The translations under genes were made by a program, and so were the position numbers. A DNA stretch of 64,000 nucleotides, from the NCBI RefSeq assembly GCF_000722775.1, contig NZ_JPFZ01000009.1, positions 558,001 to 622,000 on the forward strand, written 5' to 3'. Under the pieces are notes generated by a model. That model was not told where the DNA came from, did not search any database, and worked only from the letters and a program-made list of their open reading frames with translations. The DNA is from Streptococcus mitis subsp. hohhotensis. Lineage in GTDB: Bacteria; Bacillota; Bacilli; Lactobacillales; Streptococcaceae. This document shows, piece by piece, positions 9,059-17,797 of this stretch; within the stretch, counting starts at the first letter, position 1; each line of letters begins with the position of its first letter.

Positions 9059-9073
9059 TGGTATAATAGATTC
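9059..9073 (+). promoter_or_regulatory. Extended -10 promoter giving a leaderless tex message
   Basis: TGGTATAAT (TATAAT 9062-9067) is followed by six bases and then ATG 9074. No ribosome binding site can fit, so transcription probably starts at or next to the A of ATG. Confidence 0.65.
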
Positions 9074-11203
9074 ATGGATAAAAAATATGAAAAAATCTCC
9101 CAGGATTTGGGAGTGACGTTAAAGCAAATTGATACCGTTCTAAGTTTGACAGCAGAAGGGGCGACAATCCCCTTTATCGCGCGTTATCGCAAGGACATGA
9201 CTGGTAGTTTGGATGAGGTTGCAATTAAGGCTATTATCGACTTGGATAAAAGCCTGACTAACCTCAACGACCGTAAGGAAGCTGTCTTGGTTAAGATTCA
9301 AGAACAAGGCAAGTTGACCAAGGAATTGGAAGAAGCTATCTTAGCTGCCGAAAAATTAGCAGACGTTGAAGAACTCTACCTTCCATACAAGGAAAAACGT
9401 CGAACTAAGGCAACCATTGCTCGTGAAGCTGGACTCTTTCCTCTTGCTCGCTTAATCTTGCAGAATGTAGCTGACTTAGAGAAAGAAGCTGAGAAGTTTG
9501 TCTGTGAAGGATTTGCGACAGGGAAGGAAGCTTTGGCTGGTGCAGTTGATATCTTAGTCGAAGCCTTATCGGAAGATGTGACCTTGCGTTCCATGACTTA
9601 TCAGGAAGTGCTGAGACACTCTAAACTCACTTCCCAAGTTAAGGATGAAAGTCTTGATGAAAAGCAGGTTTTTCAGATTTATTATGATTTCTCAGAGACA
9701 GTTGGAACTATGCAAGGCTATCGTACCTTGGCGCTCAATCGTGGGGAGAAGCTGGGTGTCTTGAAGGTCGGTTTTGAAAATGCAACGGACCGTATTCTTG
9801 CCTTCTTTGCTGCTCGTTTCAAGGTAAAAAATGCCTATATTGATGAAGTTGTTCAGCAATCTGTTAAGAAAAAAGTCTTGCCTGCTATCGAGCGCCGTAT
9901 TCGTACAGAATTAACTGAAAAGGCAGAAGAGGGAGCTATTCAACTCTTTTCTGACAACCTGCGCAATCTACTCTTGGTTGCTCCGCTGAAAGGGCGCGTG
10001 GTTCTTGGATTTGACCCAGCCTTTCGTACAGGTGCCAAGCTAGCCGTTGTTGATGCAACAGGAAAAATGCTGACGACACAGGTTATTTATCCTGTCAAAC
10101 CAGCCTCTGCTCGTCAAATCGAAGAAGCCAAGAAAGATTTGGCAGATTTGATTGGTCAATACGGTGTAGAAATTATTGCTATCGGAAATGGAACGGCCAG
10201 TCGTGAAAGTGAAGCTTTTGTGGCGGAAGTTCTCAAAGAGTTTCCAGAAGTCAGCTATGTTATCGTCAATGAAAGTGGCGCTTCGGTTTACTCTGCCAGC
10301 GAACTTGCTCGTCAGGAATTTCCAGACTTGACCGTTGAAAAGCGATCGGCTATCTCAATCGCCCGTCGTTTGCAAGATCCCCTTGCTGAATTGGTCAAAA
10401 TCGATCCTAAGTCAATCGGTGTCGGTCAGTACCAGCACGATGTCAGCCAGAAGAAACTATCTGAGAGTCTGGACTTTGTCGTCGATACCGTGGTAAACCA
10501 AGTTGGTGTCAATGTCAATACAGCCAGCCCTGCTCTTCTCTCCCACGTAGCTGGACTCAATAAAACCATCTCTGAAAATATCGTCAAATACCGTGAGGAA
10601 GAAGGAAAAATCACTTCACGTTCTCAAATCAAGAAGGTTCCTCGTCTGGGTGCTAAGGCCTTTGAGCAGGCTGCTGGTTTCCTTCGTATTCCAGAAAGTA
10701 GCAATATCCTTGATAATACAGGAGTTCATCCAGAAAATTATGCTGCTGTCAAGGAACTCTTCAAACGCTTGGATATCAAGGACCTGAATGAAGAAGCACA
10801 AAATAAGCTTAAGTCCCTTTCAATCAAGGATATGGCGCAAGAGCTAGACCTTGGTCCCGAAACTCTTAAAGATATCATTGCTGACCTTCTCAAACCAGGT
10901 CGAGATTTCCGTGACTCTTTTGATGCTCCAGTTCTCCGTCAAGATGTACTGGATATCAAGGATCTTGTTGTCGGCCAGAAGCTAGAAGGTGTGGTGCGTA
11001 ACGTCGTTGATTTCGGTGCCTTCGTTGATATCGGGATTCACGAGGACGGTTTGATTCATATTTCCCACATGAGTCGCAAATTTATCAAACATCCCAGCCA
11101 AGTGGTGTCAGTCGGAGATTTGGTAACAGTTTGGGTCAAGAAAATCGATACTGAACGTGAAAAAGTCAATCTGTCGCTCCTAGCTCCAGATGAATCTAAC
11201 TGA
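9074..11203 (+). CDS. tex: Tex-family RNA-binding transcription accessory protein
   Basis: Cytoplasmic nucleic-acid-binding protein of 709 residues, the usual length. In order it shows the N-terminal helical region with [16 protein letters not shown], a YqgF/RNase H-like domain ([19 protein letters not shown]), a helix-hairpin-helix part ([16 protein letters not shown]), and a C-terminal S1 domain ([28 protein letters not shown], about 640-705). Tex acts in transcription and RNA metabolism. Its end overlaps the SprT-like start by 14 bases. The message looks leaderless. Confidence 0.96.
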   Translation: MDKKYEKISQDLGVTLKQIDTVLSLTAEGATIPFIARYRKDMTGSLDEVAIKAIIDLDKSLTNLNDRKEAVLVKIQEQGKLTKELEEAILAAEKLADVEELYLPYKEKRRTKATIAREAGLFPLARLILQNVADLEKEAEKFVCEGFATGKEALAGAVDILVEALSEDVTLRSMTYQEVLRHSKLTSQVKDESLDEKQVFQIYYDFSETVGTMQGYRTLALNRGEKLGVLKVGFENATDRILAFFAARFKVKNAYIDEVVQQSVKKKVLPAIERRIRTELTEKAEEGAIQLFSDNLRNLLLVAPLKGRVVLGFDPAFRTGAKLAVVDATGKMLTTQVIYPVKPASARQIEEAKKDLADLIGQYGVEIIAIGNGTASRESEAFVAEVLKEFPEVSYVIVNESGASVYSASELARQEFPDLTVEKRSAISIARRLQDPLAELVKIDPKSIGVGQYQHDVSQKKLSESLDFVVDTVVNQVGVNVNTASPALLSHVAGLNKTISENIVKYREEEGKITSRSQIKKVPRLGAKAFEQAAGFLRIPESSNILDNTGVHPENYAAVKELFKRLDIKDLNEEAQNKLKSLSIKDMAQELDLGPETLKDIIADLLKPGRDFRDSFDAPVLRQDVLDIKDLVVGQKLEGVVRNVVDFGAFVDIGIHEDGLIHISHMSRKFIKHPSQVVSVGDLVTVWVKKIDTEREKVNLSLLAPDESN

Positions 11204-11639
11204 TTACGTTAAGCAGGTTTCACTAGAAGACTTCGGCAGACCTTTTATCCATCATGCCCAGTGGAATAGTCGTCTACGTTCGACAGGTGGGCGATTTTTC
11301 CCCAAAGATGGGCATTTGGATTTTAATCCCAAGGTTTATCAGGAACTTGGTTTGGATGTTTTTAGGAAAATTGTCCGCCATGAACTCTGTCATTATCACC
11401 TCTATTTTCAAGGGAAGGGCTATCAACACAAGGATCGAGATTTTAAGGACCTTTTGCAAGCAGTGGATGGATTACGGTTTGTACCATCCTTGCCCAATAG
11501 TAACTCCAAACAAATCAAGCTTTATCGTTGTCAATCCTGCCAGCAAAGGTATCATCGCAAGAGAAGGATTGATACTAAACGCTATCGCTGTGGACTTTGT
11601 CGAGGTAAATTACTACTAATAAATCAGCCTGAGGACTGA
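11190..11639 (+). CDS. SprT-like zinc protein
   Basis: A 149-residue SprT-family protein with the zinc protease-like motif HELCH at residues 64-68 ([12 protein letters not shown]) and a C-terminal zinc ribbon with two Cys-x-x-Cys pairs ([14 protein letters not shown]). ATG 11190 lies inside the end of tex, in another frame, so translation is coupled. The cellular role in bacteria is unproven; the eukaryotic relative Spartan is a DNA-protein crosslink protease. Identification by motifs is firm. Confidence 0.92.
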   Translation: MNLTDYVKQVSLEDFGRPFIHHAQWNSRLRSTGGRFFPKDGHLDFNPKVYQELGLDVFRKIVRHELCHYHLYFQGKGYQHKDRDFKDLLQAVDGLRFVPSLPNSNSKQIKLYRCQSCQQRYHRKRRIDTKRYRCGLCRGKLLLINQPED

Positions 11640-11697
11640 TGAAAGCCGAGCCTACCCGTGATATACTATGTCTAACCTAGCAGAAAGAGGAAATATC

Positions 11698-11970
11698 ATG
11701 AACAGTAAATTTTATAAAATGAGACGAAATCGTATGATTTCAGGAGTTCTGGCAGGTTTGTCAGACAAGTGGAACTTTGATGTTACCCTTGTTCGTTTTC
11801 TGTTTGCCATTTTTACAGTCGCAAACTTTGGACTTGGCGTGATTATCTATATCATCCTAGCTTCTGTCATGCCAACCAAGGAAGAAATCGAAGCAGAAAT
11901 GTACGGAACAGGCCCACGTAAACGCAAAGAAGCCCAAGCCATTGACGATAATGAAGGCTGGTTTTGGTGA
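11698..11970 (+). CDS. PspC-domain membrane protein
   Basis: A 90-residue protein whose PspC domain (RNRMISGVLAGLSDKWNFDVTLVR) leads into one or two membrane segments (about 33-58), with an acidic then charged tail. Members are linked to envelope-stress responses, but streptococci lack the rest of the Psp system. I place the start at ATG 11698, behind AGAGGA. The earlier in-frame ATG at 11668 is part of a TATACT promoter box. A strong terminator follows. Confidence 0.88.
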   Translation: MNSKFYKMRRNRMISGVLAGLSDKWNFDVTLVRFLFAIFTVANFGLGVIIYIILASVMPTKEEIEAEMYGTGPRKRKEAQAIDDNEGWFW

Positions 11971-11997
11971 GGTTCTACAAAAGATTAAGAATAAGCA

Positions 11998-12046
11998 AAA
12001 AGCTTTAAATCAATAGTCTAAACTGCTTGATTTAAAGCTTTTTTAC
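11998..12046 (+). terminator. Terminator after the PspC gene
   Basis: A perfect 16-bp stem (11998-12013 with 12027-12042, core AAGCTTTAAATCAA) followed by T residues. Confidence 0.9.
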
Positions 12047-12107
12047 TTTTAATAATATTTCGCCAGTCTCATCTGTAAACTAAAAATATTATTTTGAACT
12101 TAGATTT

Positions 12108-12305
12108 CTAATCTGATTTTTCATGCTGAGACAATACATTTTTTGATAAATGATGGATACTGATAACAACTGATAGCCAGCAAATAGCATAAGCAGTAGC
12201 TGTAATTCTTGTACCGATAAAGTATGTCTTTTCAACTAAGAGCTGACCGATGAATGGAGAGAGGAGATAGAGAAGTCCGATGAGTATATGTTCTTTGTGT
12301 TTCAT
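12108..12305 (-). CDS. Small two-helix membrane protein
   Basis: A 65-residue product (MKHKEHILIGLLYLLSPFIG...) with hydrophobic segments at about 7-22 and 36-52 and a charged C-terminus. ATG 12305 is preceded by AAGGAAAGAAGG about eight bases upstream, a good ribosome site. No family is recognised. It is divergent from the bce-like operon. Probably real, given the ribosome site and hydrophobic pattern, but short. Confidence 0.55.
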   Translation of the reverse strand: MKHKEHILIGLLYLLSPFIGQLLVEKTYFIGTRITATAYAICWLSVVISIHHLSKNVLSQHEKSD

Positions 12306-12486
12306 TAAAGCGCACCTTCTTTCCTTATAGGTAGAACGACTTGCAAGTGTTCAATTTAATGGTATATTATCTAGGTAAGCTTACTCAAATGTTAGTTCCC
12401 GCTTCCTCCTTTCCAAAGTAAGCCTTTTCGCACTTATATTTTACAACTTTAAAAATAGGAAATCAAATCATTTTCTAAGTAATTTT

Positions 12487-12540
12487 GCTTACATTTCCCC
12501 CAATCTTACAAAAATGTAAGATTAAAGTCTCTTTTGTAAG
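12487..12540. promoter_or_regulatory. Cluster of CTTACA half-sites before the BceAB-like operon
   Basis: GCTTACAT at 12487-12494, the palindrome CTTACA-aaaa-TGTAAG at 12505-12520 and another TGTAAG at 12535-12540 lie about 70-120 bases before the first ORF. The regular half-sites look like an operator for a repressor or response regulator controlling the 36-residue ORF and the transporter. The rest of 12306-12607 shows no gene. Confidence 0.45.
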
Positions 12541-12607
12541 GTTAGGTTATGGCAAGCGGTCTTTTTTTGATGTAAACTAGACTCATAAAGAACAAAGGAG
12601 TAACATC

Positions 12608-12718
12608 ATGAAACAAATCTTACATAAGAAAACTAGAAAACCAAGCCGCAAAGATATCGAGCGCGTTCAGTTGGGATGCGCTATGATGCAAGCTACATTT
12701 CATTTGATGGGATATTAA
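12608..12718 (+). CDS. 36-residue basic peptide ahead of the ABC transporter
   Basis: ATG 12608 follows AAAGGAG at good spacing. The product begins with a strongly basic half (MKQILHKKTRKPSRKDIERV) and ends in a hydrophobic half containing CAMMQATFHLMGY. TAA 12716-12718 lies 14 bases before the ATPase ATG. It may be a small protein or a leader peptide coupling translation into the transporter genes. No family is recognised. Confidence 0.6.
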   Translation: MKQILHKKTRKPSRKDIERVQLGCAMMQATFHLMGY

Positions 12719-12732
12719 GAAAGGGGATTCTC

Positions 12733-13491
12733 ATGACACTTTTAGATGTAAAGCACGTTCAAAAAATTTATAAAACTCGTTTTCAGGGCAACCAAGTAGA
12801 AGCCCTTAAGGATATTCACTTTACCGTAGAAAAGGGTGACTACGTTGCCATCATGGGTGAGTCTGGTTCTGGTAAATCAACTCTTCTCAATATTCTAGCT
12901 ATGTTGGATAAACCAAGTCGTGGTCAGGTTTACTTGAATGGAACTGACACAGCAACCATTAAAAATTCACAGGCTTCTAGCTTCCGTCGTGAAAAGCTAG
13001 GATTTGTCTTCCAAGACTTTAACTTGCTAGATACTCTGTCTGTTAAGGACAATATCTTGCTTCCGCTTGTCTTGTCAAGAAGACCTATTACGGAAATGAT
13101 GAAGAAATTGGTGGTGACAGCTGAGAATCTAGGTATCAACCAATTGCAAGAGAAGTACCCTTACGAGATTTCAGGTGGGCAGAAACAGCGTGTAGCAGTA
13201 GCCCGCGCCATCATCACAGAACCTGAAATTCTCCTTGCGGATGAGCCAACAGGTGCCCTTGATTCCAAGTCATCTGCAGCCTTGCTTGATGTGTTTGATG
13301 AAATCAATGAACGTGGTCAAACAATTCTCATGGTAACCCACTCCACAGCAGCAGCCAGCAGGGCCAAACGTGTTCTATTTATCAAGGACGGCATTCTTTA
13401 CAATCAAATCTACCGTGGAGAGAAGACAGAGCGTCAGATGTTCCAAGAAATCTCTGATACCTTGACTGTCATGGCAAGCGAGGTGAATTAG
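12733..13491 (+). CDS. BceA-type ABC transporter ATPase
   Basis: A 252-residue ATPase with Walker [10 protein letters not shown], signature SGGQKQR, Walker [13 protein letters not shown] and the switch His of VTHS. It powers the large FtsX-like permease encoded next (1-base gap). Such pairs protect against or sense cell-wall-targeting peptides such as bacitracin; the orthologous pneumococcal pair has been tied to bacitracin and vancoresmycin susceptibility. ATG 12733 is chosen for its AAGGGGAT site and the normal start [11 protein letters not shown]; an upstream in-frame ATG at 12676 lies inside the small ORF. Confidence 0.93.
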   Translation: MTLLDVKHVQKIYKTRFQGNQVEALKDIHFTVEKGDYVAIMGESGSGKSTLLNILAMLDKPSRGQVYLNGTDTATIKNSQASSFRREKLGFVFQDFNLLDTLSVKDNILLPLVLSRRPITEMMKKLVVTAENLGINQLQEKYPYEISGGQKQRVAVARAIITEPEILLADEPTGALDSKSSAALLDVFDEINERGQTILMVTHSTAAASRAKRVLFIKDGILYNQIYRGEKTERQMFQEISDTLTVMASEVN

Positions 13492-13492
13492 T

Positions 13493-15481
13493 ATGTTTCG
13501 ATTAACCAATAAGTTAGCGGTATCGAACTTGATTAAAAACCGCAAACTCTACTATCCTTTTGCGCTGGCTGTTCTCTTGGCGGTCACTGTCACCTATCTC
13601 TTTTACTCTCTAACCTTCAATCCCAAGATTGCGGAAATCCGTGGCGGGACGACCATTCAAGCTACACTTGGATTTGGTATGTTTGTCGTCACCCTTGCGT
13701 CAGCTATTATCGTCCTTTATGCCAATAGTTTTGTCATGAAGAACCGTTCCAAAGAACTGGGGATTTATGGCATGTTGGGCTTGGAGAAGCGTCATCTAAT
13801 CAGTATGACCTTTAAGGAGTTAGTGGTATTTGGGATTCTAACTGTTGGAGCGGGTATCGGTATTGGAGCCTTGTTTGACAAGTTAATTTTCGCTTTCTTG
13901 CTCAAACTGATGAAATTGAAGGTTGAGCTGGTCGCTACTTTCCAAATGAATGTTGTCATTGCAGTACTTGTTGTCTTCGGTTTGATTTTCCTAGGCCTCA
14001 TGTTCCTGAATGCCCTTCGAATTGCCCGTATGAATGCCCTTCAGCTCTCACGTGAGAAAGCTAGTGGTGAGAAAAAAGGTCGTTTCCTATCTCTCCAAAC
14101 TATTCTTGGTGCGATTAGTTTAGGTGGTGGATATTATCTTGCCCTTACTGTAAAAGATCCTCTTACAGCTCTAACAACCTTCTTCCTAGCTGTTTTGCTG
14201 GTTATCTTTGGTACTTATCTCTTGTTCAATGCAGGAATTACCGTTTTCCTCCAGATCTTAAAGAAAAATAAGAAATACTATTACCAACCAAATAATCTTA
14301 TCTCTGTTTCCAACTTGATTTTTCGTATGAAGAAAAATGCAGTTGGACTAGCAACTATCGCTATTTTGTCAACAATGGTTTTGGTAACCATGTCAGCAGC
14401 GACAAGTATTTTCAATGCCTCAGAATCCTTTAAGAAAGTGATGAATCCGCATGACTTTGGCATTACTGGACAAAATGTTGAAAAAGAAGACTTGGACAAA
14501 CTCTTGAGCCAGTTTGCAAGTGACAAAGCTTATAGTGTCAAAGAGAAAGAAGTGCTTCGTTACAGTAACTTTGGTATTGCAAATCAAGAAGGAACCAAGT
14601 TAACTATTTTTGAAAAAGGACAAAACCGTGTCCAACCAAAAACAGTTTTCATGGTATTTGACCAAAAAGATTATGAAAATATGACTGGTCAAAAACTGTC
14701 TCTATCAGGGAATGAGGTTGGTCTTTTTGCTAAAAATGACGGACTGAAAGGACAGAAAACTCTAACTCTAAACGATCATCAATTTTCTGTCAAAGAAGAA
14801 TTTAATACAGATTTTATTGTGAACCATGTCCCAAATCAGTTTAATATTTTTACTACTGATTACAATTACCTTGTTGTGCCTAATTTGCAAGCATTTTTAG
14901 ACCAATTCCCAGATTCGGCTATCTATAATCAGCTTTACGGTGGTATGAATGTAAATATCAGTGAAGAAGAACAACTCAAAGTCGCTGAAGAATATGAAAA
15001 ATACTTACAAAAGTTTAATGCTCAATTAAACACTGAAGGTAGCTATGTTTATGGTAGCAATCTAGCAGATGCTAGTTCTCAGATGAGTGCCCTCTTTGGT
15101 GGTGTCTTCTTTATCGGTATTTTCCTATCCATTATCTTTATGGTCGGAACTGTTCTGGTAATCTACTACAAACAAATTTCTGAAGGCTACGAAGACCGTG
15201 AACGCTTTATTATCTTGCAGAAAGTCGGTTTGGATCAAAAGCAAATCAAGCAAACCATCAACAAACAGGTTTTAACTGTTTTCTTCCTTCCTTTGCTTTT
15301 TGCCTTCATACATCTAGCCTTTGCCTACCATATGCTTAGCCTGATTTTAAAAGTGATTGGTGTAATAGATACGACTATGATGTTGACTGTGACCTTGTCT
15401 ATCTGCGCTATCTTCCTCATCGCCTATGTGCTGATTTTCATGATTACTTCAAGAAGCTATCGCAAGATTGTACAAATGTAA
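13493..15481 (+). CDS. BceB-type FtsX-like ABC permease
   Basis: A 662-residue permease with about ten membrane segments: one near residues 18-38, clusters at about 50-80, 105-135, 150-175, 200-220, 230-255 and 285-310, and three at the C-terminus. An extracellular domain of about 200 residues (roughly 315-530) marks the BceB branch. The FtsX/MacB-like motif is seen in KNRSKELGIYGMLGLEKR. It works with the ATPase just upstream in peptide-antibiotic detoxification. No dedicated kinase is encoded next to it, so control is probably from another locus. Confidence 0.93.
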   Translation: MFRLTNKLAVSNLIKNRKLYYPFALAVLLAVTVTYLFYSLTFNPKIAEIRGGTTIQATLGFGMFVVTLASAIIVLYANSFVMKNRSKELGIYGMLGLEKRHLISMTFKELVVFGILTVGAGIGIGALFDKLIFAFLLKLMKLKVELVATFQMNVVIAVLVVFGLIFLGLMFLNALRIARMNALQLSREKASGEKKGRFLSLQTILGAISLGGGYYLALTVKDPLTALTTFFLAVLLVIFGTYLLFNAGITVFLQILKKNKKYYYQPNNLISVSNLIFRMKKNAVGLATIAILSTMVLVTMSAATSIFNASESFKKVMNPHDFGITGQNVEKEDLDKLLSQFASDKAYSVKEKEVLRYSNFGIANQEGTKLTIFEKGQNRVQPKTVFMVFDQKDYENMTGQKLSLSGNEVGLFAKNDGLKGQKTLTLNDHQFSVKEEFNTDFIVNHVPNQFNIFTTDYNYLVVPNLQAFLDQFPDSAIYNQLYGGMNVNISEEEQLKVAEEYEKYLQKFNAQLNTEGSYVYGSNLADASSQMSALFGGVFFIGIFLSIIFMVGTVLVIYYKQISEGYEDRERFIILQKVGLDQKQIKQTINKQVLTVFFLPLLFAFIHLAFAYHMLSLILKVIGVIDTTMMLTVTLSICAIFLIAYVLIFMITSRSYRKIVQM

Positions 15482-15488
15482 AAAAAGG

Positions 15489-15518
15489 TACCTCGACTTC
15501 AAAATCGAGGTATTTCTT
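15489..15518 (+). terminator. Terminator of the BceAB-like operon
   Basis: TACCTCGA (15489-15496) pairs with TCGAGGTA (15505-15512), followed by TTTCTTG. Confidence 0.75.
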
Positions 15519-15525
15519 GTATTTT

Positions 15526-15810
15526 ATACTCAATGAAAATCAAAAAGCAAACTAGGAAGCTAGCCGCAGGTTGCTCAAAGCACTGCTTTGAGGTTGCAGA
15601 TAGAACTGACGAAGTCAGCTCAAAACACCGTTTTGAGGTTGCAGATAGAACTGACGAAGTCAGCTCAAAACACCGTTTTGAGGTTGCAGATAGAACTGAC
15701 GAAGTCAGCTCAAAACACCGTTTTGAGGTTGCAGATAGAACTGACGAAGTCAGTAACATACATACGGCAAGGCGAAGCTGACGTGGTTTGAAGAGATTTT
15801 CGAAGAGTAT
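15526..15810 (-). repeat. BOX element with four boxB units
   Basis: Streptococcal BOX repeat. The boxC end (TATACTCAATGAAAATCAAA) is at 15526 and the boxA end, with the BOX primer-like segment ACGGCAAGGCGAAGCTGACG and TTCGAAGAGTA, reaches 15810. Between them lie one variant and three identical 45-bp boxB units (CTCAAAACACCGTTTTGAGG...). On the minus strand it runs A-B-B-B-B-C. The boxA end meets the stop codon of the VIT gene. ORFs across it are by-products of the 45-bp period. Confidence 0.93.
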
Positions 15811-16505
15811 TAAATGCTGAAAAGTTGTCCTAGCAGAAAGGTAACTCCCATAGTTAAGAGACCAATAGCAAGGTTCCGAATCATAGCCGTTTTGGTAGGT
15901 GCTTTTCCAAGTTTGGCACTAGTGTAACCAGTGAGAAGAAGGGCCACACCGACGATAAGGACGGTAGCAGGGATGCGGTATTCACTTGGGAAAATGGTAA
16001 TTGAAAGCATGGGTGGTAAGCTACCAAGGAAAAAAGAAATAAAGCTAGAGATAGCAGCATGCCAAGGATTGGTAAACTCTTCATACTCAATCCCATATTT
16101 TTCCTCAACCAAAGCCTTGAGTGGATTTTTAAGAAAGGCCTTGTTGGTCAAGAGTTGGGCAGAGGTTTCACATTCTCCATTTTGGATATAGGCAGCATAG
16201 AGGGATTTTTTGGCTAGCTCTATATCTTGGTCTAGCAAGACTTGCTCACGCGCAACGGCCGCTTCCTCAGTATCTTTTTGAGTTGAAACGGATACGTATT
16301 CCCCACCAGCCATAGAAAAGGCACCAGCCAAGATAGCCGCAAAGCCTGATAAAAAGATGATCCAGATATTAGTCGTGGCACTGGCAACCCCAATAACCAC
16401 ACCAGCAATGGAAATAATCCCATCGTTGGCACCAAGAACACCCGCACGCAGGATATTTAAACGACCTGCAAAGTTTGAATCAATTTCGTGATTTGTTTCT
16501 GACAT
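15810..16505 (-). CDS. VIT/CCC1-family transporter
   Basis: A 231-residue membrane protein of the vacuolar iron/manganese transporter family. It shows the hallmark LNILRAGVLGANDGIISIAGVVIGVA in the first membrane region, a cytosolic middle with acidic residues (EYVSVSTQKDTEEAA), and three C-terminal segments. It probably exports or handles Fe2+ or Mn2+. ATG 16505 follows AAAGGAGAA; an upstream extension to 16622 adds 39 unlikely residues. Its TAA lies exactly at the boxA end of the BOX element. Confidence 0.88.
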   Translation of the reverse strand: MSETNHEIDSNFAGRLNILRAGVLGANDGIISIAGVVIGVASATTNIWIIFLSGFAAILAGAFSMAGGEYVSVSTQKDTEEAAVAREQVLLDQDIELAKKSLYAAYIQNGECETSAQLLTNKAFLKNPLKALVEEKYGIEYEEFTNPWHAAISSFISFFLGSLPPMLSITIFPSEYRIPATVLIVGVALLLTGYTSAKLGKAPTKTAMIRNLAIGLLTMGVTFLLGQLFSI

Positions 16506-16735
16506 ACTATTCTCCTTTTTATCCAGTATAAAGGAAAAATATAGGGAAATCAATCTTTTAAAAGTATCTGAAAAAAGTTGCACGATTTTAATTTTACGAG
16601 CTTTTTTAAAAGTTAGAAACACGACTAGCTAGTAGAGAAGGATAAAAGAGAAGCAAAGCTGATAGACTAATCCTTTTTCTACTTATCTATGGTATAATAG
16701 GACGTAGATTTACTAATCGGAGTAAGAAAGATTTT

Positions 16736-16786
16736 ATGATTAAACTAGTAGCAACAGATATCTGTATAAGTAAATTGATACAATAG
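16736..16786 (+). pseudogene. HAD-hydrolase start stub
   Basis: A TGGTATAAT box (TATAAT ending near 16699), a GGAGT-type ribosome site and ATG 16736 open MIKLVATDI, the start of Cof-type HAD phosphatases (MIKLVATDMDGT). The frame leaves the family at once and stops at 16786. The promoter and first nine codons of a lost gene seem to remain. The rest of 16623-17016 shows no ORF; a TGCTATAAT box (16965-16970) serves the next gene. Confidence 0.5.
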
Positions 16787-17016
16787 AATATAAAGAAAGC
16801 CTTGGAAAAAGTTGTTTTAAGGGTTTTTACTATCTATAGATAGAAGGAAATGGGTATCAGAAACACTTTGATTTTATGGAGACACCCTTGATTTGTTAAA
16901 CGTTAAATTGTATGTTTCCAAAGTCAATCATCTTGAGACAGTATAAACGTATGTTATAAAATGCTATAATCATTCATAATATTTAATTTTAAATTACTGT
17001 ATGCGAGGAATGGAAT

Positions 17017-17781
17017 ATGCCAAAATCATTTGATGAATTTTACTTTTACACTGCGGATAAGAAAGAAGATATTCAGATTTTAAATGATTATTTTGTAAAA
17101 TATAAAAATCTAGGAATTTATCAAGATAATATGTTCTGCCCAGAGTGTAAACAAGCAGAGTTATCTTACATCCCTAAGACTTTACAAAGGAGAGCACATT
17201 TAAAAAGAAAGACTAGTTCTAAACACACTAATAGGTGCTCTTATCAATTTGATTATGCTAGCAAAAAGTATATTGAAGAATATTTTAAAAATCTTCGTGA
17301 TGACCAAATTAAAGATAAGCTTGATGCCATGATGAGAAGTCTTTTTTTCAAAAAAGAATATTTGCCTCAAACACCAGTAGATCGAGGAGATTCTTGTGAT
17401 GAAAATCCTTTAGTTCTGAAAAGAAAGACTGAAAGACAAGTACATCATAAAACTTTAAGAAGAAAAAGTATTGAAAAATGGCTATATAAAGAACTCGAAA
17501 ATGAACTTCATCTTTTCTATGGCAAAGTACGATTAAGTATTTCAGAATGGTCTAATAGACAAGGAGATACTCTTTATTTTTTGAATATTTTTTGTAAGGA
17601 TTCGAATAGGAAATGGAAAAAGAAAGCAAGTATATATCTTGGTGATAAAGTTTTGCTTAAAGTTGAAGAAGATACAGATTATTATTTAGTTGCAATTGGT
17701 CATTTAGATTTTTCAAAAGGATTTCCTCCAAAACTGAAGTTGGCAAGTAGACAAGCTTTCTCCATTGAGAAAGTTTTATGA
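17017..17781 (+). CDS. Unknown protein with CoiA-like N-terminal zinc motif
   Basis: A 254-residue cytoplasmic protein of no recognised family. Residues 40-76 show a probable zinc site, Cys-Pro-Glu-Cys (FCPECKQAEL), then a His (RRAHLKRK) and a Cys (NRCSYQF). The arrangement resembles the N-terminal finger of CoiA-like and related nuclease-linked proteins. The centre is Lys/Arg-rich (LKRKTERQVHHKTLRRKSIEKW), suggesting nucleic-acid binding. The gene has its own extended -10, a GAGGAATGG site, and a composition more AT-rich than neighbouring housekeeping genes. It forms an operon with the next gene, 16 bases on. Confidence 0.65.
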   Translation: MPKSFDEFYFYTADKKEDIQILNDYFVKYKNLGIYQDNMFCPECKQAELSYIPKTLQRRAHLKRKTSSKHTNRCSYQFDYASKKYIEEYFKNLRDDQIKDKLDAMMRSLFFKKEYLPQTPVDRGDSCDENPLVLKRKTERQVHHKTLRRKSIEKWLYKELENELHLFYGKVRLSISEWSNRQGDTLYFLNIFCKDSNRKWKKKASIYLGDKVLLKVEEDTDYYLVAIGHLDFSKGFPPKLKLASRQAFSIEKVL

Positions 17782-17797
17782 TAAGCAGAGGTGTAAA

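Noticed and set aside
11668-11697. Upstream ATG for the PspC-domain protein
   Set aside because: It overlaps the TATACT promoter box; ATG 11698 has a proper ribosome site and the family N-terminus.
12676-12732. Longer start for the BceA-like ATPase
   Set aside because: Lies inside the 36-residue ORF in another frame, with no ribosome site; ATG 12733 has one and fits the family.
15533-15791. Repetitive ORFs of about 65-85 residues across the first BOX element, on both strands
   Set aside because: The 45-bp unit is a multiple of three, so any open frame repeats; no ribosome site, and the element is a known noncoding repeat.
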